Source: Gordonia zhenghanii
GTDB lineage: Bacteria > Actinomycetota > Actinomycetes > Mycobacteriales > Mycobacteriaceae
NCBI RefSeq assembly: GCF_021738965.1
Contig: NZ_JAKKOQ010000001.1
Location: 682,001 to 746,000, forward strand
DNA length: 64,000 nucleotides
Direction: 5' to 3'
The translations under genes were made by a program, and so were the position numbers. The notes under the pieces were generated by a model. The model had not been told where the DNA came from and did not search any database. It saw only the letters and a list, made by a program, of their open reading frames with translations. Shown one piece after another: positions 27,306-35,538 of the stretch; position 1 is the stretch's first letter; each line of letters opens with the position of its first letter.

Positions 27306-27432
27306 CGTTCGCTCCTTCGGTTCACCTCTCATAAACTTGACACTAACCGCTGTCACGTCACCTGTCTATACATTCCAATACTTTTGTAAAGCTTGCGGAG
27401 GCTTCGATCGTTCGATCGCTACGATCGGGTGC
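27306..27432. promoter_or_regulatory. Divergent alkB / SGNH hydrolase promoter region
   Basis: This 127-nt gap is noticeably AT-richer than its surroundings. TGACA (27338-27342) and TGTCA (27351-27355) form an inverted repeat with an 8-nt spacer, a plausible site for the TetR regulator encoded at the end of the operon. On the plus strand TACGAT (27420-27425) ends 7 nt before the SGNH start. No unambiguous alkB -35/-10 pair was found. Confidence 0.45.
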
Positions 27433-28230
27433 ATGGAGTTCTCGAGATTCGTCGCTATCGGCGACTCCCAGACCGAGGGCATGTGCGATGAAGCAGGCCC
27501 CGACACGTATCGCGGATGGGCGGACCGTCTCGCCGCGCAGTTGGCGGAGATCAATCCGGAGTTGCGCTACGCGAACCTGGCGATCCGCGGAAAGAACACC
27601 CGGAACACACTCGACGAGCAACTCGCGCCCGCGCTCGCCATGAAGCCCGACTTGGTCGCCGCACCGCTGGGCATGAACGACGTGATCGGCCGAGCCGACC
27701 TCGACGTCGTCCACGCCGACCTCGAACAGATCTACGGCTCGCTCGCCGCGACCGGTGCGACGGTGATCGTCTCCACGTTCCCGGACATCGCCCAGATCAA
27801 CCCACTCGGCCGCGCATTCGAGTCACGACTGTTCGAGGTCAACGACATCATGCGAGGATTCGCACGGCGACACGGGTTCGTGCTCGTCGACCTCTTCGCC
27901 GCGCCCGTTCTGCGGGACCGCCGATCCTGGTCGACCGACCGACTGCACGCGTCTAGCCTGGGCCATGACCGTTTCGCAGCGGGCGCCGCACACGCACTCG
28001 ATCTGCCCGGGTCCGACCCGCACTGGGGCAGGCCGCTGGGCATCGCAGGCGAGCCGAACCCCGTACGGCGGACCGTCGACGACGCGCGCTGGCTGGTCGA
28101 GTTCTTCACCCCGTGGATCGTGCGGAAGCTGCGCGGCCGCTCGCTGGGCGACGGCCGGACGCCGAAGCGACCGGAGCTGAGCCCAGTGCTCGCAGCGGAC
28201 GACGTGAACGCCCGCGCACAGAAGTCCTGA
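27433..28230 (+). CDS. SGNH/GDSL hydrolase family protein
   Basis: 265 aa from ATG 27433. SGNH blocks are in order: GDSQTEG (Ser, block I), NLAIRGKNT (Gly, block II), PLGMNDV (Asn, block III), and STDRLHASSLGH (Asp and His, block V). Cytosolic, with no signal peptide. Such enzymes are esterases or acyl hydrolases of broad substrate range. Divergent from alkB and possibly co-regulated, so a role with alkane-derived esters is conceivable but unproven. The C-terminal 50 residues extend beyond the core fold and are Arg-rich. Confidence 0.9.
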   Translation: MEFSRFVAIGDSQTEGMCDEAGPDTYRGWADRLAAQLAEINPELRYANLAIRGKNTRNTLDEQLAPALAMKPDLVAAPLGMNDVIGRADLDVVHADLEQIYGSLAATGATVIVSTFPDIAQINPLGRAFESRLFEVNDIMRGFARRHGFVLVDLFAAPVLRDRRSWSTDRLHASSLGHDRFAAGAAHALDLPGSDPHWGRPLGIAGEPNPVRRTVDDARWLVEFFTPWIVRKLRGRSLGDGRTPKRPELSPVLAADDVNARAQKS

Positions 28231-28234
28231 CATG

Positions 28235-28273
28235 CAATGAGCAGGTCAGAGAAATTCTCTGACCTGCTCATTG
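28235..28273. terminator. Perfect 19-bp palindrome: terminator after tRNA-Arg
   Basis: CAATGAGCAGGTCAGAGAA, one A, then its exact reverse complement: a 39-nt perfect stem with a 1-nt centre. On the minus strand it begins immediately after the encoded CCA of tRNA-Arg. On the plus strand it follows the SGNH stop by 4 nt. No T-run follows on either side. It most likely stops transcription from both directions. Confidence 0.8.
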
Positions 28274-28349
28274 TGGTGCGCCCGTAGGGATTCGAACCCC
28301 AAACCTCCTGATCCGTAGTCAGGTGCTCTATCCGTTGAGCTACGGGCGC
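28274..28349 (-). tRNA. tRNA-Arg (ACG)
   Basis: On the minus strand the 7-bp acceptor stem GCGCCCG/CGGGCGC, D arm GCTC...GAGC, anticodon arm CCTGA-CTACGGA-TCAGG (anticodon ACG, wobble A probably read as inosine) and T arm with TTCGAAT are all paired. Discriminator A is followed by a genomically encoded CCA (28274-28276). It is the second gene of a tRNA-Ser/tRNA-Arg pair. Confidence 0.96.
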
Positions 28350-28411
28350 GTGCCCGGATCGAGTGTACCCGATCCGATATTCAATTCTTCCGAGGGCGTG
28401 ACCCCGGTCGG

Positions 28412-28500
28412 CGGAGGCGAGAGGATTTGAACCTCCGGTCCCGTTTTAGCGAGACAACTCATTAGCAGTGAGTCCCATTCGGCCGCTCTGGCACGCCTCC
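28412..28500 (-). tRNA. tRNA-Ser (GCT)
   Basis: 89 nt, class II tRNA with a long variable arm. Acceptor stem GGAGGCG/CGCCTCC, anticodon arm ACTCA-CTGCTAA-TGAGT (anticodon GCT, reading AGC/AGT), T loop TTCAAAT and discriminator G. CCA is not encoded (CCG follows). Its 5' end is 113 nt from the start of the divergent aminotransferase gene. Confidence 0.96.
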
Positions 28501-28613
28501 AGCGGAGTTCCTATTCCGAACTGCCGAGGCAAAACATTACACAGGCACCTCTCGCAGACGCAAATCGGCGACCGGATGTGCGTCGCTGCCCTGGTCAGGC
28601 ATACATTCAAGGG

Positions 28614-29675
28614 GTGACACCGCGTATGAGACCAGATCTGGAGTCCCTGCCCGCCTACGTTCCGGGCAAAACGTTTCCCGGCGCGATCAAGCTTGCGAGC
28701 AACGAGGTGACCCATCCCCCGCTGCCGAGCGTCATCGCTGCGATCACCGACGCTGCGTCGACCGCCAATCGCTACCCGGACAACGGGATGGTGGAACTCA
28801 CCGACGAACTCGCCAAAGCCGTGGCAGTGACCCCCGCCGAGATCCAGGTCGGGTGCGGGTCCGTGATCCTGTGCCAGAACCTGATCACCGCGACCTCGGG
28901 CCCCGGCGACGAGGTGCTGTTCGCGTGGCGGTCGTTCGAGACGTACCCGCTCGCCACTCGGGTCGCGGGTGCGACACCCGTCCAGGTGCCACTGACCGGC
29001 GAGGCGGTTCACGACCTCGAAGCGATGGCGGCGGCGATCACCGACCGCACTCGGTTGATCTTCGTCTGCAATCCGAACAACCCGACGGGCACGGTCGTTG
29101 CGGCGCAGGCTCTCCGCGACTTCCTCGACGCAGTGCCGAGCGACGTCGTCGTCGCCCTCGACGAGGCCTACTTCGAGTACACGCGACTCGACGGCCCCCT
29201 CGCCTACGACGCACTGGAACTGCGCCGCGAATACCCGAATCTCGTTGTCCTGCGGACCTTCTCGAAGGCATACGGACTCGCCGGGTTACGCGTCGGCTAC
29301 GCGGTCGGCGACCCCGCAGTGATCACCGCGCTCGGCAAGATCCACGTCCCGTTCAGCGTCGGAAGTCTTGCCCAGGCCGCCGCCGTCGCGTCGCTACGCG
29401 CCGAGGCCGAACTCCTGGCCCGTACCGACGCGGTGGTCACCGAGCGGACGCGCGTCACCGCACGTCTACGCGACCTCGGCTACTCGGTGCCCGACTCCCA
29501 GGCCAACTTCGTCTGGCTCGCCCTCGGCGACGACGCAGCGCCGTTCGCCGCAGCGTCCACCGAGGCCGGGGTCATCGTGCGTCCGTTCGCGGGCGAGGGC
29601 GTGCGAGTCACGGTCACCGAACCCAGCGAGAACGATGTGTTCCTGGCGTTCGCGCAGGAGTGGGCGCGGCGCTGA
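28614..29675 (+). CDS. pat: Histidinol-phosphate/aromatic aminotransferase (HisC2/Pat type)
   Basis: 353 aa from GTG 28614; a TACATT box ends 6 nt before it, indicating a leaderless mRNA. Fold-type I PLP enzyme: the N-terminal KLASNEVTHPP, FVCNPNNPTGTV (PLP-ring Asn), LDEAYFEYT (Asp to pyridine N), and FSKAYGLAGLRVGY (Schiff-base Lys). Length and sequence resemble M. tuberculosis Rv3772 (HisC2), assigned as a putative aromatic or phenylalanine aminotransferase rather than the his-operon HisC. The absence of other his genes nearby supports this. Confidence 0.88.
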   Translation: MTPRMRPDLESLPAYVPGKTFPGAIKLASNEVTHPPLPSVIAAITDAASTANRYPDNGMVELTDELAKAVAVTPAEIQVGCGSVILCQNLITATSGPGDEVLFAWRSFETYPLATRVAGATPVQVPLTGEAVHDLEAMAAAITDRTRLIFVCNPNNPTGTVVAAQALRDFLDAVPSDVVVALDEAYFEYTRLDGPLAYDALELRREYPNLVVLRTFSKAYGLAGLRVGYAVGDPAVITALGKIHVPFSVGSLAQAAAVASLRAEAELLARTDAVVTERTRVTARLRDLGYSVPDSQANFVWLALGDDAAPFAAASTEAGVIVRPFAGEGVRVTVTEPSENDVFLAFAQEWARR

Positions 29676-29697
29676 GTCTCGACCCCTTCGCCTCTCA

Positions 29698-29768
29698 GGA
29701 AATTCAGGCGCAAGCGGACCTTCCGAGGGAAGTATCCCCTCGGAAGGTCGTATCCGGCCTGAATTTCC
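29698..29768. terminator. Nested double inverted repeat between convergent genes
   Basis: Outer arms GGAAATTCAGGC (29698-29709) and GCCTGAATTTCC (29757-29768) are exact reverse complements. Nested inside, GACCTTCCGAGGG (29717-29729) pairs exactly with CCCTCGGAAGGTC (29737-29749). It lies between the aminotransferase and the convergent mycolyltransferase-like gene, where a bidirectional terminator is expected. The two-tier structure is unusually elaborate. Confidence 0.8.
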
Positions 29769-29809
29769 CGGCGAGCAGGGTCTCGACTAGCGGGCGCGGA
29801 AGCTCGGCC

Positions 29810-30805
29810 CTAGAGAGCCGGGGCGAGAGCCTGCCAGGCGCGGGGCAGATCCTGCTTCCAGTAGTCCCACCGGTGCGTGCCGATCAGGCGGAAGTTCGAC
29901 TGAAACGGGATGTCCTTGACGCGCAGTTGTGCAGCGAACTCGAGCGAGCAGCGGTTGGCTCCGACTTCGAGGGCCGAACCGGCAGCGATCTGAGCGTCCT
30001 CGGGCCCGTCCTTGGGGTCGATGTCGGCCTTCAGGTCCAGCGGGCCGATAGCACCCGAGCCGGACGACAGGAAGATCGCCTTGCCGCGCAGAGTGTCGAT
30101 CCGGTACGCCGGGTCGTGCGCCCGCCACGTCGCACCGCCCGGCCGTCCCCACATGTTCACGGCGTCAGCTCCGGTCTGGCCGAGGGTCGCGCGAACGTAG
30201 GCTTCGTTGGCAGGCCCGGTGATCGGCGGGCATCCACTGAGCGAAGCGACCCCCTGGTACAGGTCCGGGTGCCGGGTGGTCAGCGCGAACGCCGACTGTC
30301 CGCCCATCGAGAGTCCGAGAATGCCGTTGCGACCCGAACCCGAGAACTTCGCGTCGATCAGCGGCGGCAGCTCTTTGGTCAGGAAGGTCTCCCACTGAGG
30401 CTTCCCGACGACCTTGTCCTCATGCTTCCAGTTCGTATAGAACGACGCCGCGCCGCCTGCCGGCAGCACGACGTTGACGTTGCGCCCGGCGAAGTAACGT
30501 CCGGCGCCACCCTTGGTGATCCAGTCGCTGACGTTCTCGCCCGCTTCGGAGCCGTCGAGCATGTACAGAGCGGGGCGAGGAGCGTCGCCGCCGGGCGTCA
30601 GGACCGTGACCTTCACCTTCTCGCCCATGGACGGTGAGTCCACACTCAGATCGACCCGGTGCGTCGACACCTTCTTGAGCGCCACGATCCGTGCGACGTC
30701 TTTCTTCGAGGGAGAAGCCTGGGCGATCGCAGTAGGAGCAAGCATCGCCGCAGCAGCGACGACGGCCGCGACTGCGACAGATCGGGTAGATCGAATGGAC
30801 CACAT
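29810..30805 (-). CDS. Antigen-85/corynemycolyltransferase-like secreted esterase
   Basis: 331 aa from ATG 30805. Signal peptide with cleavage expected after AQASP (about residue 30). The mature part follows antigen 85: SPSMGEKVKV, PALYMLDG, VVLPAGGAASFYTNW, the nucleophile elbow GLSMGG, and the terminal GTHRWDYW carrying the catalytic His. Family members transfer mycolates between trehalose monomycolates or onto arabinogalactan outside the membrane. GRYFAGRNVNV replaces the canonical region after the FSGWD-like loop, so the exact acceptor is uncertain. It cooperates functionally with MmpL3 and the Embs of this window. Confidence 0.9.
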   Translation of the reverse strand: MWSIRSTRSVAVAAVVAAAAMLAPTAIAQASPSKKDVARIVALKKVSTHRVDLSVDSPSMGEKVKVTVLTPGGDAPRPALYMLDGSEAGENVSDWITKGGAGRYFAGRNVNVVLPAGGAASFYTNWKHEDKVVGKPQWETFLTKELPPLIDAKFSGSGRNGILGLSMGGQSAFALTTRHPDLYQGVASLSGCPPITGPANEAYVRATLGQTGADAVNMWGRPGGATWRAHDPAYRIDTLRGKAIFLSSGSGAIGPLDLKADIDPKDGPEDAQIAAGSALEVGANRCSLEFAAQLRVKDIPFQSNFRLIGTHRWDYWKQDLPRAWQALAPAL

Positions 30806-30917
30806 GGTGGCTAAGAGTACCTGTTCTGACCTGAGAACGAATGTCCGATTTATTTCGGCACGGTCAAGCGCCTGGAACGCCGCTTCTGACCGCACCCGAC
30901 CTGGCTAGACTCGGCGA

Positions 30918-31346
30918 ATGGCCCCCGCTGCATTCGCGTTCGTCGCTCAGGTTCCCGTCCGCTGGTCAGACATGGATGCGTTCGGGCACATCAATCACGC
31001 GCGCATGGTGACGCTCATGGAAGAGGCCCGGATCGCGTGGCTCCTCAGCGCGGGCGAGGAGTACGCGCCCCTCATCAAGAGCGCCATGATCGTCCACGTC
31101 GACATCCGGTACCAGGGGCAGTTGCGCCACGACGACTCCCCGCTGCGCATCGGCATGTGGATCAAGCACCACCGTTCGGTCGACTTCACGATCGGCTACG
31201 AGATCCGCGGTGCGCTCGCCGACGACGCCGGGCGGCCCGCGTGCACGGCGAGCACCCAGATGGCGGTCGTCGACATCGAGAACCACCGATTGCGGCGACT
31301 GACCGACACCGAGAAGGCCTATCTGAAGGAGTGGGGCGCGGCGTGA
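30918..31346 (+). CDS. Acyl-CoA thioesterase (4HBT hotdog family)
   Basis: 142 aa. The 4HBT active-site pattern is clear: VRWSDMDAFGHINHARM (catalytic Asp, then GHxNH) followed by the central hotdog helix (MEEARIAWL). It hydrolyses acyl-CoA thioesters in the cytosol, chain length unknown. A TAGACT box ends 6 nt before ATG 30918 (leaderless). Its stop is a single base from the stop of the convergent gene at 31348. Confidence 0.9.
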   Translation: MAPAAFAFVAQVPVRWSDMDAFGHINHARMVTLMEEARIAWLLSAGEEYAPLIKSAMIVHVDIRYQGQLRHDDSPLRIGMWIKHHRSVDFTIGYEIRGALADDAGRPACTASTQMAVVDIENHRLRRLTDTEKAYLKEWGAA

Positions 31347-31347
31347 C

Positions 31348-32550
31348 CTACGGCTCGTAGCGCTGCGGCAGTTCCCGTCGCACGCCGGGCCCCAGCTGCG
31401 CGATGCTGCCCTGCAGTACGTCGCGATAGATACGCAGCTGCTCTTCGCCGCTGCGCACCTGTTGGGACAGCCTGCGGGTGTTGTCGGCGCCGAGTTCGCG
31501 TTCGCCCGACCGAGCCAGCAGATGGTCGATCCGCTCGTCGATGGTGGACGCCCGATCGAATTCGTCGAGCAGTCGGAGTTCGGAGGCCGCTGACTCGACG
31601 GTCGCCGCGATCTCACTGAACGCGAGGACCCGGTCGATCAACTCCGACCACACGGGACGCAACGCGCTCTCCCGCGCTTCGATGTGCGCGATGAACCCGG
31701 CGTCGAAACCACCGTTGTTCTTCGCCTGATCGAGGTCCACGCGCAGGGCGCGCAGCGCGATGACGTCCGACGCGATCTCAGCGAGCTCGGCGTGCAGGTT
31801 CACTTGGACGCGCTGCATCTCGAAGTGATCGGACATCCACGCGGGATTGGTGCGGATCCGGTCGTAGTAGTGGCCCGCGACGAACAGCAGCGTCTCGTAT
31901 CCGTCGGCGAACGACGCACCGCGGGACGCGGTCCCGGGCGCCACGGCGTCCGGACCGAAGACCTGCGCCGCCATCTCCTCGACCTGTCGACGTGGGCCGC
32001 GGCCACCGACCTGCCCGACGACGCCGACGAACTTGTCGAACACGTCCGATCCGGCCCGACGCGCTCCGGTCGGACGGTACGGGACAGGGGTGCACAGCAG
32101 GCCGGAGAACAGCTGTTCACGTTCGGCGATCTCGAGGTAGACGTTCTCGCGCCGTTCCCGCCGCACCGCACGGGTTCCACTCGGCATCACACCCTTCGCC
32201 GTGACGACGGACCGCCGCGCGTCCTCGCGGCGACGGCTCAGCACCGCGAGGCGGGACCGCACGACCGGCACGACCAGACTCGGCAGCACCGTGGTGCCGA
32301 GGTACTTCTCAGCGTGCAGAATGCTGCGCTGCACCCGTCGGAGCTCGCTGTAGCCGTTCGACGGGGACGGCAACGGGAGGTTCGCCGACGCCCGGCGGAC
32401 GACGGTCCCCCGCGCGGTCGGAGTGAGGTACCCGGACGCGATGAGCAGGCAGGCGAGATCGGACAGTTCGGACGGCTGTCCAGGTACCCGAGCCTCGCTC
32501 GTCCATTGCCGTAGGTCGGCGGCGGTGACCGAACGATCGGGTGCAGACAT
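31348..32550 (-). CDS. Conserved protein of unknown function, helical C-terminus
   Basis: 400 aa, no signal peptide, no clear membrane helix, no motif I recognise. The N-terminal 60 residues resemble a winged-helix-like segment (DLACLLIASGYLTPTARGTV). A basic central region contains LAVLSRRREDARR. The last 150 residues are predicted helical with heptad-like charge patterns (ELAEIASDVIALRALRVDLD and following), suggesting coiled coil. A TAGCAT box ends 6 nt before ATG 32550. A conserved cytosolic protein of Gordonia-like actinobacteria seems likely. Confidence 0.7.
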   Translation of the reverse strand: MSAPDRSVTAADLRQWTSEARVPGQPSELSDLACLLIASGYLTPTARGTVVRRASANLPLPSPSNGYSELRRVQRSILHAEKYLGTTVLPSLVVPVVRSRLAVLSRRREDARRSVVTAKGVMPSGTRAVRRERRENVYLEIAEREQLFSGLLCTPVPYRPTGARRAGSDVFDKFVGVVGQVGGRGPRRQVEEMAAQVFGPDAVAPGTASRGASFADGYETLLFVAGHYYDRIRTNPAWMSDHFEMQRVQVNLHAELAEIASDVIALRALRVDLDQAKNNGGFDAGFIAHIEARESALRPVWSELIDRVLAFSEIAATVESAASELRLLDEFDRASTIDERIDHLLARSGERELGADNTRRLSQQVRSGEEQLRIYRDVLQGSIAQLGPGVRRELPQRYEP

Positions 32551-32595
32551 GACACCATGCTACCGGCGCGCGGAGATCACGCGAGGAGGTGCGCG

Positions 32596-33705
32596 TCACC
32601 TGCTCGCGACTCGCCACAGCGGTGACGTCGCCCGATGCAGCACCCAGGCGATCGGGACGCTGATCGCTGTGGTGACCAAAAACGCCAGGAGCACCGATCC
32701 GGTGAAGACCTGATAGCCGAGCAGGTCCATCACGAGCTCGAGGACCATGACGTGGACGAGGAAGAACTCGTAGGAGATCTCCCCGAACCACACCATCGGA
32801 CGCGACCCGCACAGCTTCGACCACCAGTCGGACGGGTCGACGACGAGGGGACCGACGAGCCCCACGGCCACCACCGCGTACAGCAGGTGCTTGACGATCG
32901 CCGCACCCGCATCGTTCGGGACGATCGTCGGCTCGCCCGCGAACGCTCCCGCCGACACCGCGAAGGCGACGACCGCCGCGGCGACGCTCGGCGCGGCGGG
33001 CCAGGAGCGCACCAGCCGGCCGAGCACGGCGAGGAGCATTCCGGCGACGAACCAGAGTGCGAACGTCGGGGCCCACAGCCGGGCCGTCGGGTCCACGCCG
33101 TCCTCGTGCGTCGCCAGCGTCCAGATCGGCGAGACGAGGAGCAGGCCGACGAGCACCGCGATCAGCAGATCCGGCCGCCAGCGATCCCGGCACACATAGC
33201 GGGCCAGCGGCCACGCGATCAACGGCAGCGCGATGTAGTAGACGACTTCCGCTGCCAGACTCCACATCTGGGTGAGACCGGCGTGCAGGTGCCCGAACCC
33301 GTACACCTGGGTCAACGTCAGATTCCGGAGGAGTCCGGACCAGCCGTGACCGAGGTCGGACGAGTCGGTGCGGAACACGAAGATCACGTAGACCACGACG
33401 ACGGTGATCACGTATGCGGGAACGATCCGGCGCACCCGATGCCAGGCGTACCTCCCCAGGCTGGGGTGGTCCCCGGTCTCCGACTGCAACGCCCGCACCC
33501 ACGGCGAGAACAGGAGATACCCGGACAGGACGAAGAAGATCGTCACCCCGACCTCGAACCTGGCGAACAGCCGCCCCTCGTAGTCGTCGGTGTACTGCCC
33601 GGTCCAGAACGCCGCGTGGGTGAGGCAGACGGTCAGCGCGGCGATCGTGCGGATGCCGGTGAGCGCGGGCCTGCGGGCGGACGTCCGGGCGTCACCGGTC
33701 GACAC
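32596..33705 (-). CDS. Acyltransferase family 3 membrane protein (OafA-like)
   Basis: 369 aa with ten predicted transmembrane helices. The family start is characteristic: RPALTGIRTIAALTVCLTHA with the active-site His in helix 1, then FFVLSGYLLFSPWVR and RYAWHRVRRIVPAY. These enzymes O-acylate extracytoplasmic sugars or lipids. It is the last gene of the ABC/two-component operon, only 2 nt after the response regulator stop, so the regulated system probably includes this modification of the envelope. Confidence 0.92.
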   Translation of the reverse strand: MSTGDARTSARRPALTGIRTIAALTVCLTHAAFWTGQYTDDYEGRLFARFEVGVTIFFVLSGYLLFSPWVRALQSETGDHPSLGRYAWHRVRRIVPAYVITVVVVYVIFVFRTDSSDLGHGWSGLLRNLTLTQVYGFGHLHAGLTQMWSLAAEVVYYIALPLIAWPLARYVCRDRWRPDLLIAVLVGLLLVSPIWTLATHEDGVDPTARLWAPTFALWFVAGMLLAVLGRLVRSWPAAPSVAAAVVAFAVSAGAFAGEPTIVPNDAGAAIVKHLLYAVVAVGLVGPLVVDPSDWWSKLCGSRPMVWFGEISYEFFLVHVMVLELVMDLLGYQVFTGSVLLAFLVTTAISVPIAWVLHRATSPLWRVASR

Positions 33706-33707
33706 GG

Positions 33708-34322
33708 TCAGATCCAGCCCCGCTCGTGCGCCACCCGCGCCGCCTCGGCGCGCGTCGACGTCCCCGTCTTCCCGATGGCGGACGAGAGGTGATTGCGAAC
33801 CGTCCCCTGCGACAGGTGCACGCGTCCCGCGATCACGGCGACGGTCCCGCCGGAGCGCGCCTCGGTCAACACTTCCGACTCCCTCGGCGTCAACGGGTTC
33901 TCACCGCTGGTGAGGCTCTCCGTCGCGAGCATCGGATCGATGACGCGCAGCCCCGCGTGCACACGACGGACCGCGTCGGCCAGCTCCGCTGCGGGCGTGT
34001 CCTTGACGACGAACCCGGACGCTCCCGCGTCGATGGCACGCCGCAGGTAACCGGGCCGACCGAACGTCGTGACGATCAACGACCGCACGCCGGGGAGCGT
34101 CGCCGACACCTGTGCCGCCGCGTCGATGCCGTCGAGGCCCGGCATCTCGATGTCGAGCAGACACACGTGGGCTCCGGCGTTCCGCGCCGCGTCGACGACC
34201 TCGTCGCCGCGGGCGACCTGAGCGACCACCTGCAGATCCGACTCGAGGTCGAGGAGTGCGGCGAGCGCGCCGCGGACCAGAGCCTGGTCGTCGGCCAGCA
34301 GCAGCCGGATCGTCTCACTCAT
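33708..34322 (-). CDS. NarL/LuxR-family response regulator
   Basis: 204 aa. Receiver domain with acidic pocket (LLADDQ, Asp11/12), phospho-acceptor Asp57 in VCLLDIEMPG, Thr in IVTTF and Lys in VVKDTPA. C-terminal LuxR-type helix-turn-helix (LTPRESEVL...IAGRVHLSQGTVRNHLSSAI). It overlaps the histidine kinase stop by 4 nt and is its partner. Closest in style to the DesR/LiaR branch, which senses membrane state. Confidence 0.95.
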   Translation of the reverse strand: MSETIRLLLADDQALVRGALAALLDLESDLQVVAQVARGDEVVDAARNAGAHVCLLDIEMPGLDGIDAAAQVSATLPGVRSLIVTTFGRPGYLRRAIDAGASGFVVKDTPAAELADAVRRVHAGLRVIDPMLATESLTSGENPLTPRESEVLTEARSGGTVAVIAGRVHLSQGTVRNHLSSAIGKTGTSTRAEAARVAHERGWI

Positions 34323-35527
34323 CGGTTCATCCCATCATGGGTCGAGACGGCGGGGGTCGAGGTGGCGGGGGTCGAGCCGGTGACGGTCGCGGAGACGACC
34401 GTCCCGTGCGCATCGGACTCCACCCTCAGCACACCGCCTGCGTCGGCGACCCGTTCGGACAGGCCACGCAGTCCGGTCCCGTACGTGAGCATCGCCGAGC
34501 CGTCACCGTCGTCGGCGACGGTGATCTCGCCGCGGCTGATCCGGACTCGACACGACGACGCGCCGCTGTGCCGGACGACGTTGGTGACCGCTTCGCGCAG
34601 CACCCACGCGAACAACGTCGCATACGGGGTGTGAACGTCGGCGGGGTCTGGCACGTCGGCGACGATCCCCGCCGCGGACAACGCGCTGGCGGCCGACGCC
34701 AGACCGGTCGGCAGTTCCGGCACCCGCAGACGGCCGACCGTCGAGCGCACTTCGGCGAGCGCCTCTCTGGAGAGCGCGTTGACCTCCGCGATCTCTGCTT
34801 TCGCGCGCTCCGGATCGAGATCGACGAGACGTCCGGCCAACTCCGTCTTCACCGAGATGACCGTCAGCGAGTGCCCGAGGATGTCGTGGACGTCGCGCGC
34901 CACACTCTCACGTTCGGCCACCACCGCCAGTCGGGAGTTGAGCTCGTGCTGCCGATCGAGGCTCGCCGACCGCTCGTACTCACGTTCGCTGACCGCCCTG
35001 ATCGCGATCATCGTAGTGCCGATCGCGACCATGATCGCGAAGGTCCCGAAGTCGACGTCCCAGCCGAGAAGCACCGGCACGAGGTACACCGCCGCGATCA
35101 GACCGACGATGACGATCACCTGCACCCGTCGGGGCGCGGTGAACGACACCACGGCCATGAGGAAGCCTGCGAGGCCGAACGCGCTCTCGTGGATGATCGG
35201 GAACATCAGTCCGGCCAGGACGATCAACGTCATCGTGATGTACCAGCGGGCCCGGTCGTAGTCGGCGTCACCGCGCGGCGCCGAGTTCATCAAGAGGATG
35301 CAGGCGACGAGGTAGACCAGCGCGAACACCCCGAGGTCGACGAACCCCAGAACACGCACCAGAATCGAGTTGTCCGACGTGGCGACCGCGATCACCGGGT
35401 AGAGCAGAAAGATCATCCAGACGGCGCCGAACACCCAACGCCATTGGCGCCAGGGCATCCGGTCGTCGTCCCGGAGCGTCGCGATCCGCTCGCGAGAGAG
35501 GATCGAACCGGCGAAGCTCGGGCTCAT
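34319..35527 (-). CDS. Sensor histidine kinase (DesK/LiaS-like, HisKA_3)
   Basis: 402 aa. Five or six N-terminal transmembrane helices (about 25-165) with almost no extracytoplasmic domain, so it probably senses a signal in the membrane. The HisKA_3 phosphorylation box is RDVHDILGHSLTVISVK (His near 205). The HATPase_c G-box is seen in GTGLRGLSERV. AGGAGG about 7 nt upstream of ATG 35527 supports the start. Directly follows the ABC permease, a frequent arrangement of detox or envelope-stress modules. Confidence 0.94.
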   Translation of the reverse strand: MSPSFAGSILSRERIATLRDDDRMPWRQWRWVFGAVWMIFLLYPVIAVATSDNSILVRVLGFVDLGVFALVYLVACILLMNSAPRGDADYDRARWYITMTLIVLAGLMFPIIHESAFGLAGFLMAVVSFTAPRRVQVIVIVGLIAAVYLVPVLLGWDVDFGTFAIMVAIGTTMIAIRAVSEREYERSASLDRQHELNSRLAVVAERESVARDVHDILGHSLTVISVKTELAGRLVDLDPERAKAEIAEVNALSREALAEVRSTVGRLRVPELPTGLASAASALSAAGIVADVPDPADVHTPYATLFAWVLREAVTNVVRHSGASSCRVRISRGEITVADDGDGSAMLTYGTGLRGLSERVADAGGVLRVESDAHGTVVSATVTGSTPATSTPAVSTHDGMNR

Positions 35528-35538
35528 CGACGGTCCTC

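Noticed and set aside
28412..28500. tRNA pair as integration site of a mobile island
   Set aside because: No integrase or direct repeat of the tRNA 3' end was found in the window.
34325..34385. Copy of the palindromic element in the histidine kinase gene
   Set aside because: GGCGGGGGTCGAG repeats are within the coding C-terminus and lack the inverted arm.
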